From assembly GCA_014526335.1 (NCBI GenBank), contig JACTAT010000052.1, forward strand, positions 1,689,001-1,753,000: 64,000 bases of DNA. The letters run 5' to 3'. The stretch comes from Chrysaora quinquecirrha. Taxonomy: Eukaryota; Cnidaria; Scyphozoa; Semaeostomeae; Pelagiidae. This document shows positions 46,259 to 57,494 of the stretch, in pieces. Each line of letters opens with the position of its first letter. Position 1 is the first letter of the stretch. The notes under the pieces are model-generated. The model was not told where the DNA came from. It did not search any database and saw only the letters and a program-made list of their open reading frames with translations. Made by a program: the position numbers and the translations under genes.

Positions 46259-47388
46259 TATTTTTTGAGTTTAAATCACTGTGCTTGAAAGCTCTAAAAC
46301 GACGAACTCTGATCTGGGTTGTTGCACCTTTGATTAACACTGGTCAGTCAAAACAATCACTGTAGTTTACTTCAAGGACTGAGCTATTGATAGCCATGGC
46401 GCTGGTGACTTGCCTGGGATCAACGTAAACTAATTTAATCTCAACAGTAAAATCCCACCTATAAGGGACCACTCTATAAGTAACTCAAGACTATAGGGTA
46501 TATAAGTCTATAGGGTATATAAGGGAAACAATCTGAGATAGAAAAAATGGTTTCTTAAAGGTGGGACTTCACTGTGTTTGTCTGTCCTTATCTCGTTAAA
46601 TCATTAACTATAGTTGATTAATTTGGTTCGAAATTGTTATTAAAGACTTCGAAGCACCTGTGTATCACCTAAGGAGCTCACAAGACATGAATTAATTTTG
46701 TTTTAATCTTGCTCCTTCAAACAAGTCGTCCCACCCGTTTTAACACCATAAATAAACGAAGGCTCTATCAAACAAGAACAATGGACAAAAGATAAATGTC
46801 TCCACCAGACTTCATGTTTTGATAAGAACCGATAAACATACTCTGCTTTAAGATTTTTCAAACAGGTTGTTTGCTGGTTTGAACCATTGTAGTAAAACGT
46901 GGATTTTCTCCAGTGTATGTGCAAGGGATTTCTTTGTTATATTTCCAATTTTTGTATGCTTTCTATTCCCTGATAAACCTTCTTATTCCCTGCTACCTTC
47001 TAACACAATTTTTATGTTTTGTGATCACAAGAATTCTCCAAAGCTGCAAACTTGAAGCACAAATACTACTGTTTTAACACTTTCAAGTTTTAAACAAACA
47101 AAATTTGTAACTTCACTTACAAATTCATCCTTCTTGTTGAAGCATTTAGATAGCTTAACACCCACTTCAGGTTATGATGGGCACATCTGAGTCTCAGCTA
47201 ATTTTAGTTTCGTGAAACGAGAAATGTGATGTGAATTCCGCTAAACCTACTGAATTCTGATGACTTTACCAAATAATGTGAAGTAGTTGCAGCCGTAGAA
47301 ATAAAGAAGTAGAGACAAGATGTCTTTGGAGATCCCTTCTAAACTGGACGTCTAAGAAGTCTTAGCAAATAAGAATGAAAAGCGGAAG
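46259..47388. other. Intergenic between WDR59 and the forkhead gene, no gene seen
   Basis: AT-rich, with small direct repeats (ACTATAGGGTATATAAG near 46488-46523) and no supported exon. Confidence 0.45.
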
Positions 47389-47610
47389 AGATGATCCCTG
47401 GGGCACTCCATATTCGACTCAAGAAAGGCTTTCTATAGAATGTGATCTCTCTAACTGAAATTTATGCCGACAGTCAAAGCAAAATGTTGGTCTTTGTGCG
47501 TATACAACGGGTCTCTGAGAAAAGGTGCAAGAAATGATCCCTGAGGCACTCCATATTAGACTCAAAGCAAGAAAGGTATCTAAAGATAGGTATATGATCA
47601 CTCTAACTGA
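47389..47610 (+). repeat. Direct duplication, offset about 135 bp
   Basis: GATGATCCCTGGGGCACTCC ATAT and AATGATCCCTGAGGCACTCC ATAT head two copies that both continue into GACTCAA and TCTCTAACTGAAATT-like sequence. Origin unknown. Confidence 0.65.
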
Positions 47611-47982
47611 AATTGATGAAGATAAAATCTCGCAATCTTCAAGATAAAGGATTTATTGAGGGATTGAGAGACTTCTCGGGATTTCGGCAAACAATAAAAG
47701 ATTGATGAATGTTTGTAGATTGGTACATGCTACGAATTACCCGACAGCGACCTCGAGGCGAAACACAATGGGATACCCTGATTGATTATATAACCATTTG
47801 ATCTGTTTATAAAGAAATTATTGACGCTTGTTGAATTGTTTATTCGAAGATCACTTTAATGACAACCACAATTAGGCACGAGCGATGTTAAGATGTCTGT
47901 TCAAGCGATTTGGCTTTTAGTTAGCCGCTCACCGAATCATTGTTCACACGTGTTGTTGGAGAAATCTCTTCGGCGTATACTG

Positions 47983-48813
47983 ATGGATGTATCTAACAAG
48001 GAGACTGATTGCATCAGTAATACAAATAATATAATGCGAAGATTTCCTTTGATGGGTAATGAAGTTAGCTCTAATAAAGTTCCACCACCACTTATAAGAA
48101 TCAAAACAGAGTCGTCAAGTCCAGGTAAGTCACAGTCACCTGAGAAGCCGAAGCCGAATGATTGGCTTAAATTCAGCATCGCTAATATTTTAGCCATTAA
48201 CGATCCAGTGGGAAAACAGGAGGGCAAAAACTGTACGAATGGAAATGATGAGCAGTCAGATAATATTAATGATTGTGACACCACCAATGAAAAGGACGAA
48301 ATGAACAAGGAATATCGAAATTATCCCTCTTATACTTCAATGATAGGACAAGCTATAATGAGCAGTAGAGATAGAAGACTAACACTGGGAGAGATTTATG
48401 AGTTTATTGAGCTTAAGTTTCCTGGTATAGGAGATAGAGTAAAGGGTTGGAGGAACTGTGTTCGTCATAATTTATCACTGCATGAATGCTTTATGAAGCT
48501 AGGACCGTCAGTTCATGGTCGAGGGAATGACTGGACCGTGAATCCTTCTTATCTGGAGAGTTTCTCGAGAGGGAATTTTAAAAAGAGAATCATATCGAGA
48601 CGGAGGAATCAAGCTCTGTTGAAAATGAAGCCGTGGTCGATACCGAACAGACCGAACTCACCCCACGTGGTTCCAATGAATATTAATTCTTTGGTGCCAC
48701 ATTTTGATTTGGATTTGGCATTCAATGCACAGGGAACACATGGGCAGAATTCTGGAAATAGTCAGACTATGTGTCAGACAACTCAAGAGCTTTGCCAAAA
48801 AGAAACACTGTGA
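47983..48813 (+). CDS. Forkhead-box transcription factor, FoxQ2-like
   Basis: DNA-binding transcription factor, nuclear. A single open exon. The frame opens at 47893, but I prefer the ATG at 47983 (MDVSNKETD) because the preceding 30 residues look non-coding; numbering here is from 47893. Residues 93-102 hold an EH1-type Groucho-binding motif (KFSIANIL). A sumoylation-like IKTE lies at 70-73. The forkhead domain spans about 143-238: LTLGEIYEFIELKFP (helix 2), GWRNCVRHNLSLHECFMKLG (recognition helix), then WTVNPSYLESFSRGNFKKR, whose F-SRGxFKKR ending resembles FoxQ2. Class assignment is by this ending and the EH1 motif only; FoxL or FoxI types were considered. The stop at 48813 may be artificial (see 48814-49370). 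Confidence 0.85.
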   Translation: MDVSNKETDCISNTNNIMRRFPLMGNEVSSNKVPPPLIRIKTESSSPGKSQSPEKPKPNDWLKFSIANILAINDPVGKQEGKNCTNGNDEQSDNINDCDTTNEKDEMNKEYRNYPSYTSMIGQAIMSSRDRRLTLGEIYEFIELKFPGIGDRVKGWRNCVRHNLSLHECFMKLGPSVHGRGNDWTVNPSYLESFSRGNFKKRIISRRRNQALLKMKPWSIPNRPNSPHVVPMNINSLVPHFDLDLAFNAQGTHGQNSGNSQTMCQTTQELCQKETL

Positions 48814-49370
48814 CATTGCAATGTAGCACACAAAGGGACATGTGTTTGTCTAACCACAAATGCCAAGCAACTGCTACCACCCAAGAAGAAAAGATGATTG
48901 CCAGAATGGCAGCAAAACACAACGAAGAAAGAATGCTGGATAGGTTAATAAACAAAAACTGCATTACTAATCATTTCGCAGCAAAGAGAAATAATTCTGC
49001 GAAGGACATCAAAGAATTACAAATGAGCACGGGAAGAGAACAATCGTTTGATCAAAAATTGATGCCAAAAAATATGGTTGAACAGCAATGCCATACGCAG
49101 TCAATGCACACACTGCATACCTTGCCTGATGCAAGATGCATTGAAAGGAATTTTAAGCAACATTTGACTCATCAACAGAATTTTGATTCTGTAGCTCGTG
49201 TTTGTCGCTCAACCAGTTTGCCACAAAATCCTAGCCATTGGCCGGAGTGTTTTATGCCTTCACAATTCTCTAAAGAACGCTCTTGTGTTCTTCATATTCC
49301 GGATAACCTGGGTCATCCGTCCGTGCATAGACATTCTAGTATTCCGGCCGGGTCCGCATGGCAAAAATAA
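48762..49370 (+). CDS. Probable C-terminal continuation of the forkhead protein in the -1 frame
   Basis: Open from just after a TAG near 48760 to TAA at 49370, overlapping the forkhead frame by about 50 bp and shifted by -1. There is no nearby ATG. Composition is protein-like, Gln/His/Ser-rich with HWPECFMPSQFSKERS near the end, as in regulatory C-terminal tails. The switch would lie near an A-run (GCCAAAAAGAAAC) within 20 bases of the stop. A single-base indel (assembly or real) is the simplest reading; programmed frameshifting or a hidden intron are alternatives. An AATAAA-type signal follows near 49530. Confidence 0.5.
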   Translation, partial: SDYVSDNSRALPKRNTVTLQCSTQRDMCLSNHKCQATATTQEEKMIARMAAKHNEERMLDRLINKNCITNHFAAKRNNSAKDIKELQMSTGREQSFDQKLMPKNMVEQQCHTQSMHTLHTLPDARCIERNFKQHLTHQQNFDSVARVCRSTSLPQNPSHWPECFMPSQFSKERSCVLHIPDNLGHPSVHRHSSIPAGSAWQK

Positions 49371-49399
49371 TTGTTTAGTTTTTCCTTTATTATGGAAAC

Positions 49400-50904
49400 C
49401 AGCAGATTGCGGGACATTTTGACTTGTATTACTGTTGTACTACTTTATATTCATGTATGTATAAAGTTATTATTTACCAAAATTCGATATAGCACAGATT
49501 CATAATTTCAATTTCTTATCATTTTTCTAATAAACACTCTTGATGTTGATTAAATTTGTTATGCTTTTCATAGGGTTTCATTAACGAGGGGTTTAAATAG
49601 AGAGGAATGCTCATTTACTACCCCTCTGGGCGGTAGCCCGGACTCTATAAATCCTCTTTCTCCAGGCACTTCTTTCATACATCGCCGTTCTTATCTTTGC
49701 GGCGTTTGCCAGCTCAGTATCTCCAAGCAGTGTTGCGATATACATTTTTATCCTTTTCCCCGTGTTCATTCTGCCTCTAGTTGGGGTCCATAATACAGAA
49801 TTAAGAAAGGCAAAAAAGACGTTTTTTGTTTCTCAATATATCAAGGGTTATCTAAAAATTAATCTGCTATCTTTCTAATAGACACCCATTCAAGGGATGG
49901 CGTTTATTAATGAGCTTCTAATAGCGAGGGGCTTTCATTGTAAGGGACCGCCGTTTATTAGACCCTGGGCGATTGTTGAAGAAAATATGGCTAATGTCAA
50001 TTCGCCAGGCACCATTTTCGATTCTTTTTACACTGTGCCGGATCATAATCGGCATGAAAATTCGTTCGGATAGGGCTCGCATTTACACTACACCAGGGCT
50101 ATCCACCCGAATTTTAATTATTCGTACTAAATAAGTTCACGTAGGCAAGCGGAGTAAATGTCAAAATGTCAAAAATTTATATTGCAAAGTTTGATTTTAT
50201 GTTGACATAAAAAAAAGAACTTAGTTTGATATGCAGTAAACCCCACTAACTTACATAGCTATGCTCGCAGCCCCTGATGTCCCTGAGGGGCCCCTTCACT
50301 TTTTTCAACTGTGAGATACCGCCTGTGTGGATATATACAATGTAGCGTTTTTGTAAATAAGCTATAGCTTTCGAAAAGGATAACGTTTTCCGAATATTTG
50401 CAGCTATAAATAATTACGTGAAGACTTTGTGAGGGAAATTATGCATTAGTTAAAGAGTAGGAATGTTACGAGCTGGTTTTTTGTGAAATTCAAATGCACA
50501 TGGTAGAGACGAGAGTTCAGAAAAGAAAATGCCAGTGTGTAAATAATAATGGTATCTCAATGTTGTTATTACAAATGTTCGCATCAATGCTCGTCTATCT
50601 GTACTTAGGAAAGAAAGACTTAATATAATAAAGTATGACGTAGATTATTCAGTGGACTTATTACATGGTCAAAGTTATTGCTTAGACTCACTACACGCGT
50701 CTTTTGTTCACGCTCCTCTACTTTTGATTGGTGACTCCAGCACCGAAGTAATGGGACTTATGTATTAAGTCTAGTTATTGCTGCTACCACCTTAAGTTGT
50801 TGTTGCTGTAAAGAGGCAGCCCAAACTGGTTCAGTTGTGGCGAACTACTATTGTTATTGTTGTTGGTTTGTATTAAATTGGCGGAAACTGAGACGCTTGT
50901 ATTA
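49400..50904. other. Intergenic downstream of the forkhead gene
   Basis: 3' flank with an AATAAA-like site near 49530, repeated TTTATTA(A/G)-type words (49575-49970) and a TTTACACT-containing segment near 50025-50095 like that at 2100-2190. No exon seen. Confidence 0.4.
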
Positions 50905-50912
50905 AGTCTAAG

Positions 50913-51842
50913 CAGGGGCGTGGTGGCCCACCGGGACTCGGGAAATTTCCCGGTAGGCCCCTCTAAATTCTTCTGGTGGGCCCCATAATTTTTTTTTCAT
51001 TTTTGAAAATATTTCTGATCTCCTTTAGCATTCAAGTGGGGTTCCAGCCCTGGCGTAGTTACCCTCTCTACTCCCCCCTCTCGATGGTAGTTCTTGCGCT
51101 TGGCTCCACGTTAAGCCTAGTTTTCCTATTTTTCATTTCATCTCAGTCATCTCAGTCTCAAGATTGATAAAAGTAATTGAAGCCTTACTATCGGATGTCC
51201 CACTTTAGTATTTATTTAGTCCCACTTCTTCATATCAGCAAACCGAAAAGGTTTGCTGATATGAAGAAGCATGGTCTCCCAGATGAGATGGATCATTAGA
51301 CAAAATTAATGATTCATTCAAAATGAAAAGTTGACCGCAGTGCATTGAGAAATCAACTGGAGTCATTTGCTTATAGACCATTTCAACTAAGGGCCTCGTT
51401 TTCAAAAAATAGGAAATTAAGTCATAGAGACATTTTGACTCCATATTCGAATTCAGTAACTTCTTTTTAGTGTTGAGGCAAAGTTTTATGCTTCTAGTCC
51501 TTTAGATATTGATTTTATAGGAGTTTGAAAGTTTATGAAGGATTTGACCGTGAAAAATAGCTGGGGGTGAAATTTTACACCCTCAATCATTTTACACGGT
51601 CAAAACTCTTATGAATTTTCAAACTTTTAATCACTATAGAACCAACAGCGTGAGGACTAGAAGCGTTAAAATTTGCGTTAATACTAAAAAGAAGGCGCTG
51701 AGTTCATTTGAACGTCAAAGATTATTATTTTTTCTTATAAACTTGTTAACATTGATTGTGTTACTTAAAAAGAAATTATAGGCCTAATGGGCCCCTAAAA
51801 TCTGGATTTTCCCGGCCCATCCAAATTCCCACCACGCCCCTG
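50913..51842. mobile_element. Non-autonomous hAT element (930 bp) with internal foldbacks
   Basis: The ends are CAGGGGCGTGGTGG and CCACCACGCCCCTG, classic hAT-type termini. A perfect 8-bp target duplication AGTCTAAG flanks it (50905-50912 and 51843-51850). Inside are a perfect 20-bp stem with 5-base loop (51225-51269) and a long imperfect foldback (about 51449-51705). A 69-residue minus-strand frame does not resemble a transposase. It landed 26 bp downstream of the GPCR stop codon, in its presumed 3' UTR. Confidence 0.93.
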
Positions 51843-51875
51843 AGTCTAAGTATTCAGTTATTATGGATCAGATCT

Positions 51876-52877
51876 CTAGTTCGTTGTTCCTTCGTTAGCT
51901 CTATTACTTATATCAATTACGGAGGTCCTTGCAGTTGATAAAGAACCTAAATAACTTCGTATATAATTAGCTGCCTTCTTATTCCTATACAACAAAATTA
52001 CAGCATTTATGATACAATTTAAGGTTATAGGCCAAAATGTTAAATAATAGATATATCTGATTGTCTGTGGAGCATTTTGTTTCTTCACAAAAGAGTACCA
52101 GCCAGTCGCAAAATCCGCCACAAGATACGGAAAGCTACATATTGCAAACGAGGCTAAGATGAAGGTCATTGTTTTGATCAGTTCGTGGTAGTAAGAAGGT
52201 TGGTTAGTACTTGGGGTATTGGCCTGTGAAGTTCCTGGCTGATTTAGGATCGCAGTGTCTGCAACGTGGATTTTGACGCCTCGATATAACTTGATGTAGC
52301 TTATGTAAACTGCGAGAACGATGAAGATATTAATCACCATCATCAGAATGTTTGGGGCCTTGTTTGATGAATAACCGAAGAAATAAGTCGAAACTAGGCC
52401 ATGAAGTGTTGATAGAAGCAGGTTGGATAGTGCGAGAACCTTGAAGCCATTTTTCGAGAGCATCTTTTCAGCTATGACGCTTTGTGATAGTTTTGGCCGT
52501 GCTTTGATGTATCTCTGAATGGCAATAATCATCATCATGTATGCTGAAAAGTGAATGTTAATCTGACCGACAAACATCGTTAACATTTCATACCAACATA
52601 TCCTCTCATTTCCAAAAACACCGAAAAGAACAATATAAAGCGGTATAGAGACACTTCCCAAGAAACAGTCAGAGATGCACAACAGTATCACATTCCAATT
52701 CGCTTCTGATTTTGATTGTTTTGTTTTATGCAATGCTATGATTACTGCAGCATTGCAAATTGTGATTACCGGTGCTAATACAACAAAACCAACTGCAAGA
52801 GATATGTTCTGAGCGCGTGTCAAGATAAGTCTCCCAACAAATGCATTATAGCAGTACTTTGTAAGGGTATTATTCAT
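51876..52877 (-). CDS. Rhodopsin-type (class A) G protein-coupled receptor
   Basis: Seven-helix plasma-membrane receptor, ligand unknown. The open frame extends upstream to 53132, but I place the start at 52877 (MNNTLTKYCYNAF, with an N-glycosylation-like NNT), because the preceding 85 codons lie in duplicated DNA and do not look like a receptor N-terminus. Helices in order: FVVLAPVITICNAAVIIAL (TM1), SDCFLGSVSIPLYIVLFG (TM2), SAYMMMIIAIQRY (TM3, QRY in place of DRY), TLHGLVSTYFFGY (TM4), MMVINIFIVLAVYISYIKLY (TM5), FILASFAICSFPYLVADF (TM6, CSFP for CWxP), NCIINAVILLY (TM7, NAxxLY for NPxxY). The tail has Ser/Thr phosphorylation-type sites. It is single-exon, like the nested receptor at 32289-33198, and may be a distant paralogue. 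Confidence 0.88.
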   Translation of the reverse strand: MNNTLTKYCYNAFVGRLILTRAQNISLAVGFVVLAPVITICNAAVIIALHKTKQSKSEANWNVILLCISDCFLGSVSIPLYIVLFGVFGNERICWYEMLTMFVGQINIHFSAYMMMIIAIQRYIKARPKLSQSVIAEKMLSKNGFKVLALSNLLLSTLHGLVSTYFFGYSSNKAPNILMMVINIFIVLAVYISYIKLYRGVKIHVADTAILNQPGTSQANTPSTNQPSYYHELIKTMTFILASFAICSFPYLVADFATGWYSFVKKQNAPQTIRYIYYLTFWPITLNCIINAVILLYRNKKAANYIRSYLGSLSTARTSVIDISNRANEGTTN

Positions 52878-53016
52878 ATTAACGGCCTGTGTAACGAATT
52901 CAGGACTGGTTGAAGGTTTGTTTAAAGATGCAAATGTAGCAAAATATCTTTTTCGCTTGTATACCTGAATGCCTTTGTCCAAACAGAGATTCCAAAGAGA
53001 ACTAAAGAGCAAGGTT

Positions 53017-53278
53017 TTGATTATGAAACGTATTGATACCACTTGATCAATGAGATATGAATTTGAATCTTCGTTTGAATACCTTGTTTGTGTATACCTA
53101 CTCCTACTTTTCCCAGAACTTGAATGTAACATCGGAATTCAATAGAAAACTAAGAACGCAGTTTTGAATACATAAAACGTTCTGTCGACTACTTGATCGA
53201 GGAGCGGAATAAATTTGAATCTTCGTTCGAATACCTTGTCTGTGTGTAAACGTCCTTTCCCCAGAACTTGAATCACCT
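53017..53278. repeat. Tandem duplication upstream of the GPCR gene
   Basis: TTTGAATCTTCGTT(T/C)GAATACC, TTGT(T/C)TGTGT and CCCAGAACTTGAAT occur at about 53017-53130 and again at 53163-53275, roughly 145 bp apart. The first copy overlaps the extended open frame of the GPCR, an argument against using its upstream start. Confidence 0.75.
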
Positions 53279-53932
53279 ACGGATTCCTGCTCTTGCTAAA
53301 GCAAGTAGTTTGCTTTTAAAGCTTGAAAGTTGGTGTTTTAATGAATATGAAAACGTAATAACCTGAATCATGTGTGTTTAAAGATGAGACATGTAGCCAA
53401 GATACCTCTTTTGTTGTTATATCTAAATGCTTTTGCCTCACTAACAAATTTAACTGTGAAGTAAGGCGCCAAATTCCAAGATGTACAGGTTCTTCTTGTT
53501 TGAGCTTATGTACAAAAAGTCCTGTTACCCACCTATTCACTCATGTATCTTGCCATTGTCTTTGCTATAATCGACATGCAAATGAAGCAGGGAAACACGT
53601 TCTGTGAGCACCTGAAATTGTACGAGTTAAAACTACTGAATTATACCACTACATTAGCAAAGGTTCTTGGAGCAAATCTAAAAGTGTTTTTACCATCTAT
53701 GTAATGTAAGACGTCTTGATTCCAGAGCCTGATTGAGCTTGCAGAGCATACAGATCATTTCCAGAGCATACTTTCCTTCAAAGTGCGAGTAATAAAGTGA
53801 TTAATTTCCTAATGGATTTATCCTCACAATGTTTAACCAGCAACAAAGTGTCACGTCTTGTCCGATGTGCGAATGTTTGGCGCTAACCAATTTACAAAAC
53901 GTGCGATTTTAGGCCATTTTACAAATTACTCA

Positions 53933-54388
53933 TGTAATACGTTTCTTGAATACGGTAAGGATGCGAGCAATCTTTGCAGATTTCACAAAAAAAGGAAAAC
54001 AACTAGAATATAATTTTCTCAAACTTATATCTTTCATTCAAATACTATGAGCTCTTTCGCAAGCAACTCACACTACAAGAATAATAAAACTTAACGAAAC
54101 ACACAATATCTCTCTAAAAGAACAATGAGCGGAAAATGTATTATGAAATTAATAATCTAATGTGTTAACGAACGTAAATGTATCACAAAGAAAATGGTAA
54201 TAGTTAATTAAAAACATAAGCCGATTACAAAATTAATCCAAACCCATTAAAATAATACACTCCAGAGAAATACCAAGTTAATTAAGAAAATCAAATCACG
54301 CAAAAATCAACCAAATTAGTGCAATCTTAAAGGATAAACATGAATAGCTTTACGAAAACAAACATGGCGCATGCGTAGCTGTATTACA
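53933..54388 (-). repeat. 3' LTR of the Ty3/Gypsy element
   Basis: 456 bp. In element orientation it follows the purine-rich tract CCCCGGGAGGTA. Reads TGTAATACAGCTACGCATGC at its element 5' end. Apparently identical to 59555-60010. Confidence 0.96.
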
Positions 54389-54402
54389 TACCTCCCGGGG
54401 TA
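54389..54402 (-). other. Polypurine tract next to the 3' LTR
   Basis: On the minus strand CCCCGGGAGGTA directly precedes the LTR TGTAAT. A GGGAGGT-type tract at this position is the usual plus-strand primer site in Ty3/Gypsy elements. Confidence 0.7.
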
Positions 54403-54474
54403 GGAAAAATGAATCGCCCTCGATTCTACAAAGAGCGTATTGAGACACACCGAAACCATGCACAAACCAACAAT

Positions 54475-57400
54475 TTACCTATGTAATAAAGAAGACTCAA
54501 ATTCCTTTAACAACTCACCGCAATTTAGATTTGATAAAGGCTCCCAAGAAGGCTCAATATCTTCATCTTCCCACTGCACCAAATAATATTTTTCTCGACG
54601 ACCAGATTTATTCCTAACTTCCTTCTTATCTAGAATAGACTTCACAATTAGTTCATCTGAATCTGGTTCATCATTTTCTGATCCGAGATCTTCATCATCA
54701 TTATCATTTACTTCATCAAAGGAAAAATCCGTTTCTAATTCATCTGAGTTCGGTCTAATTTCTGCAGATATAAATGGTTTAAGTCTATTTACATGAACAT
54801 TTTGCACATAGTTACGTTCCTCATTCGAATCTAAAAGATAGTTTACCGGGGATTTCTTAGCTAAAATACGGAACGGACCATGCCAGTCATGAGTAAGTTT
54901 AGACGACAAACCTTTCTTCTTATTGGGGGTATACAACCAAACACTTTGACCGACAGTATAATTTACTTCTTTGGCATTCTTATCGTAATGTTCTTTTTGT
55001 CTTTGCTGAGCCAATTGAATATTATCACTTACCAATTTCCTTGCATCTAAAAACCTCTCAGCTAATACACCTCTATAATCGTCCGTATCCACAAACGTTT
55101 CTTGGGCTTTTAATAAACTAACATCTATAGGCAAACGAGGATCTCTTCCGTACATTAAATAAAATGGGGTTTCATTGGTACTGGATTGTACTGCAGTCCT
55201 AAAAGCGAATAAAGCGTAAGGAATGAACATATCCCAATCTTTCTGATGCTCCGAAACATACATTGAAATGATTGTGGTTAAAGTGTGGTTAAATCGTTCG
55301 ACCAGACCGTCACACTCAGGATGGTAGCTAGTAGTATTTACTTTAGCAGTATTGACCATCTGACACACACCCTTAACTACCTTAGAAAGAAAATTCTTTC
55401 CACGATCTGACAATAATTTTCGAGGGGCTGAATGACGACATATTATTTCTTCCACGAACAACTTAGCAGTAGTTATAGCATCAGCATTCTTAATCGCAAA
55501 CGCCTCAGGCCACTTAGTGAAATAATCAGTAAATATGATCACGTACTTATTACCCTTTTCTGACGTTGGAAAAGGACCCAATATATCTACAGCGACTCGA
55601 TCAAAGGGACCTTCTACTGGAATTGGTTGTAAAGGCGATTTGGTCAAATTCCGAGGTGTCTTTTTAGTGGCACAATCGATACAAGACGCACACCATTTTT
55701 CAATCTCGGAGTACATTCCTACCCAAAAGTACCGATGCTTAATCCTTAGATACGTTTTCTGGAATGAAAGATGACCAGACATAGGTTCCTCATGCATTGA
55801 ATACATAACTTCGTCTTTAAGAGACCTAGGAATAACAAGTTGTTTCCGAACTTCATTTCTACTACGCGCACGACCCTTGTCTAAATGATATAACGTCCTA
55901 TCCTCGTATACATAATCATCTACCGTAGCCATTATCCGACGTGAATTAGTTACATCGTCAGGCAAATTACCTTTCTCTAAATACGCAATGAGATCTTGTA
56001 AAGACGGATCTTGCTTCTGCAATTCTCTTATTCGATCTAATTGTAAACCAGGTTGATCGATAGCAGATATAGGAATCTCAACGATTTCATTAGGTTCTGA
56101 TACGGGTATGCGTGATAAGGCATCGACATTACCATGTTTATTACCTGGTCTATGTTTTATTACAAACGAATAACTCTGTAACGACAATGACCAACGAGAT
56201 AATCTTGAATGTGGATCTCTAGCATTATCTAACCACTTGAGAGGGTTATGATCAGTTATAACATCAAAACTCTTACCATATAAATACGGACGAAAATACT
56301 TAATACCCCATACCAACGCCAAACACTCACGTTCGATTGTCGCATATTTACGCTCATGAGGTTTCAACGAACGACTTGCAAAAGCTATGGTCTTTTCAAC
56401 ACCATCAATATGCTGAGTAAGAATAGCTCCAAGACCCGATATACTTGCATCTGTATATAGCGAAAATTTCTCTTGGAAATTCGGGTAAGATAGTATAGGA
56501 GCCCTAATTAACGAATCTCTCAAGCATTCAAACGCATTCTGACATTCTTCTGTCCACACAAACTTAACGCCTTTCTTAAGTAACGAATTAAGAGGATTGG
56601 CAATAGTAGCGAAATTCTTAATGAACCTCCTGTAGTAAGAAATAAGCGCTACAAAACTACGCACTTCATTACAATTTTTAGGCACAGGATAATTCTGCAC
56701 TGTAATTATCTTATCTGGATTAGGTTTAATTCCATCCTTACCAACTATATGACCCAAATACAACACTTCTGGCTTACAAAAATGACATTTTTGTGGTTTA
56801 AGCTTAAGACCTTCGGTTCGAAAGCGATCAAATACGGAACGTAGATTATCGAGATGCTTTTCGAAAGACTTTGAGTATACGATTACGTCATCTAAGTATA
56901 CCATGCATATTTGCCACTGTAAACCGCTCAAAACGAGTTGCATCATCTTTTGAAAACTATAGCTTGCATTTACTAAACCCATAGGCATAACCTTAAATTC
57001 GAAGTTACCCCTTCTTGTGCAGAAAGCAGTTTTTTCCATATCTATAGGGTCCATTGGTATTTGCCAATACCCAGAAGCTAGATCGAGAGTAGTAAAGTAA
57101 CATGCGTCACCTAGTGAATCCAGTACATCATCTACTCTAGGCATAGGAAATATTTGTATCTTGGTAATAGCATTCAATTTCCTGAAGTCCACACAAAATC
57201 TAGGTGAACCATCCTTTTTCGTTACAATAACAAGGGGCTGAGACCAAGGACTATTCGACTCTTGTATAATACCCTTATCAAGCATTTTGTTAATGTGTTC
57301 ATCAATCATATCCAATTGACTGTAAGGTGTCCTATACGGCCTTTGTCTGATAGGTGAATTACTGCCTGTATCTATAGTATGGGTAAAACGATGAGCACGC

Positions 57401-57494
57401 CCAAATTCATTATCAGATTTAACGAAAACATCTTGATACTCAATCAATAATTTCAAAAGTTTGGATCTTTCTTCTTCTGAAATAGAACAGTGTT
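54475..57494 (-). CDS. pol: Ty3/Gypsy pol: reverse transcriptase, RNase H, integrase, chromodomain
   Basis: Retrotransposon polyprotein that copies the element RNA and inserts the DNA. The frame is open from a TAA near 57496; the first codon with start potential is TTG at 57456, so it is probably made as a fusion with protease by frameshifting. From 57456: RT with LDLASGYWQIPM (about 124-135) and catalytic YLDD (187-190); RNase H with YTDAS (334-338) and TDHNPLKW; integrase zinc region H562...H574...C589...C592; DD35E core D624, D684, E720 (DILGPFP, SDRGKNF, HPECDGLVERFN); then HDWHGPFRIL (GPF motif). The last about 55 residues (KYYLVQWED...SWEPLSNL) form a chromodomain, which can direct integration to marked chromatin. 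Confidence 0.96.

Noticed and set aside
48771..49370. Separate gene after the forkhead gene
   Set aside because: No ATG and overlap with the forkhead frame make a frameshifted continuation more likely.
55535..55774. Plus-strand frames within the retrotransposon
   Set aside because: Shadows of pol on the opposite strand.
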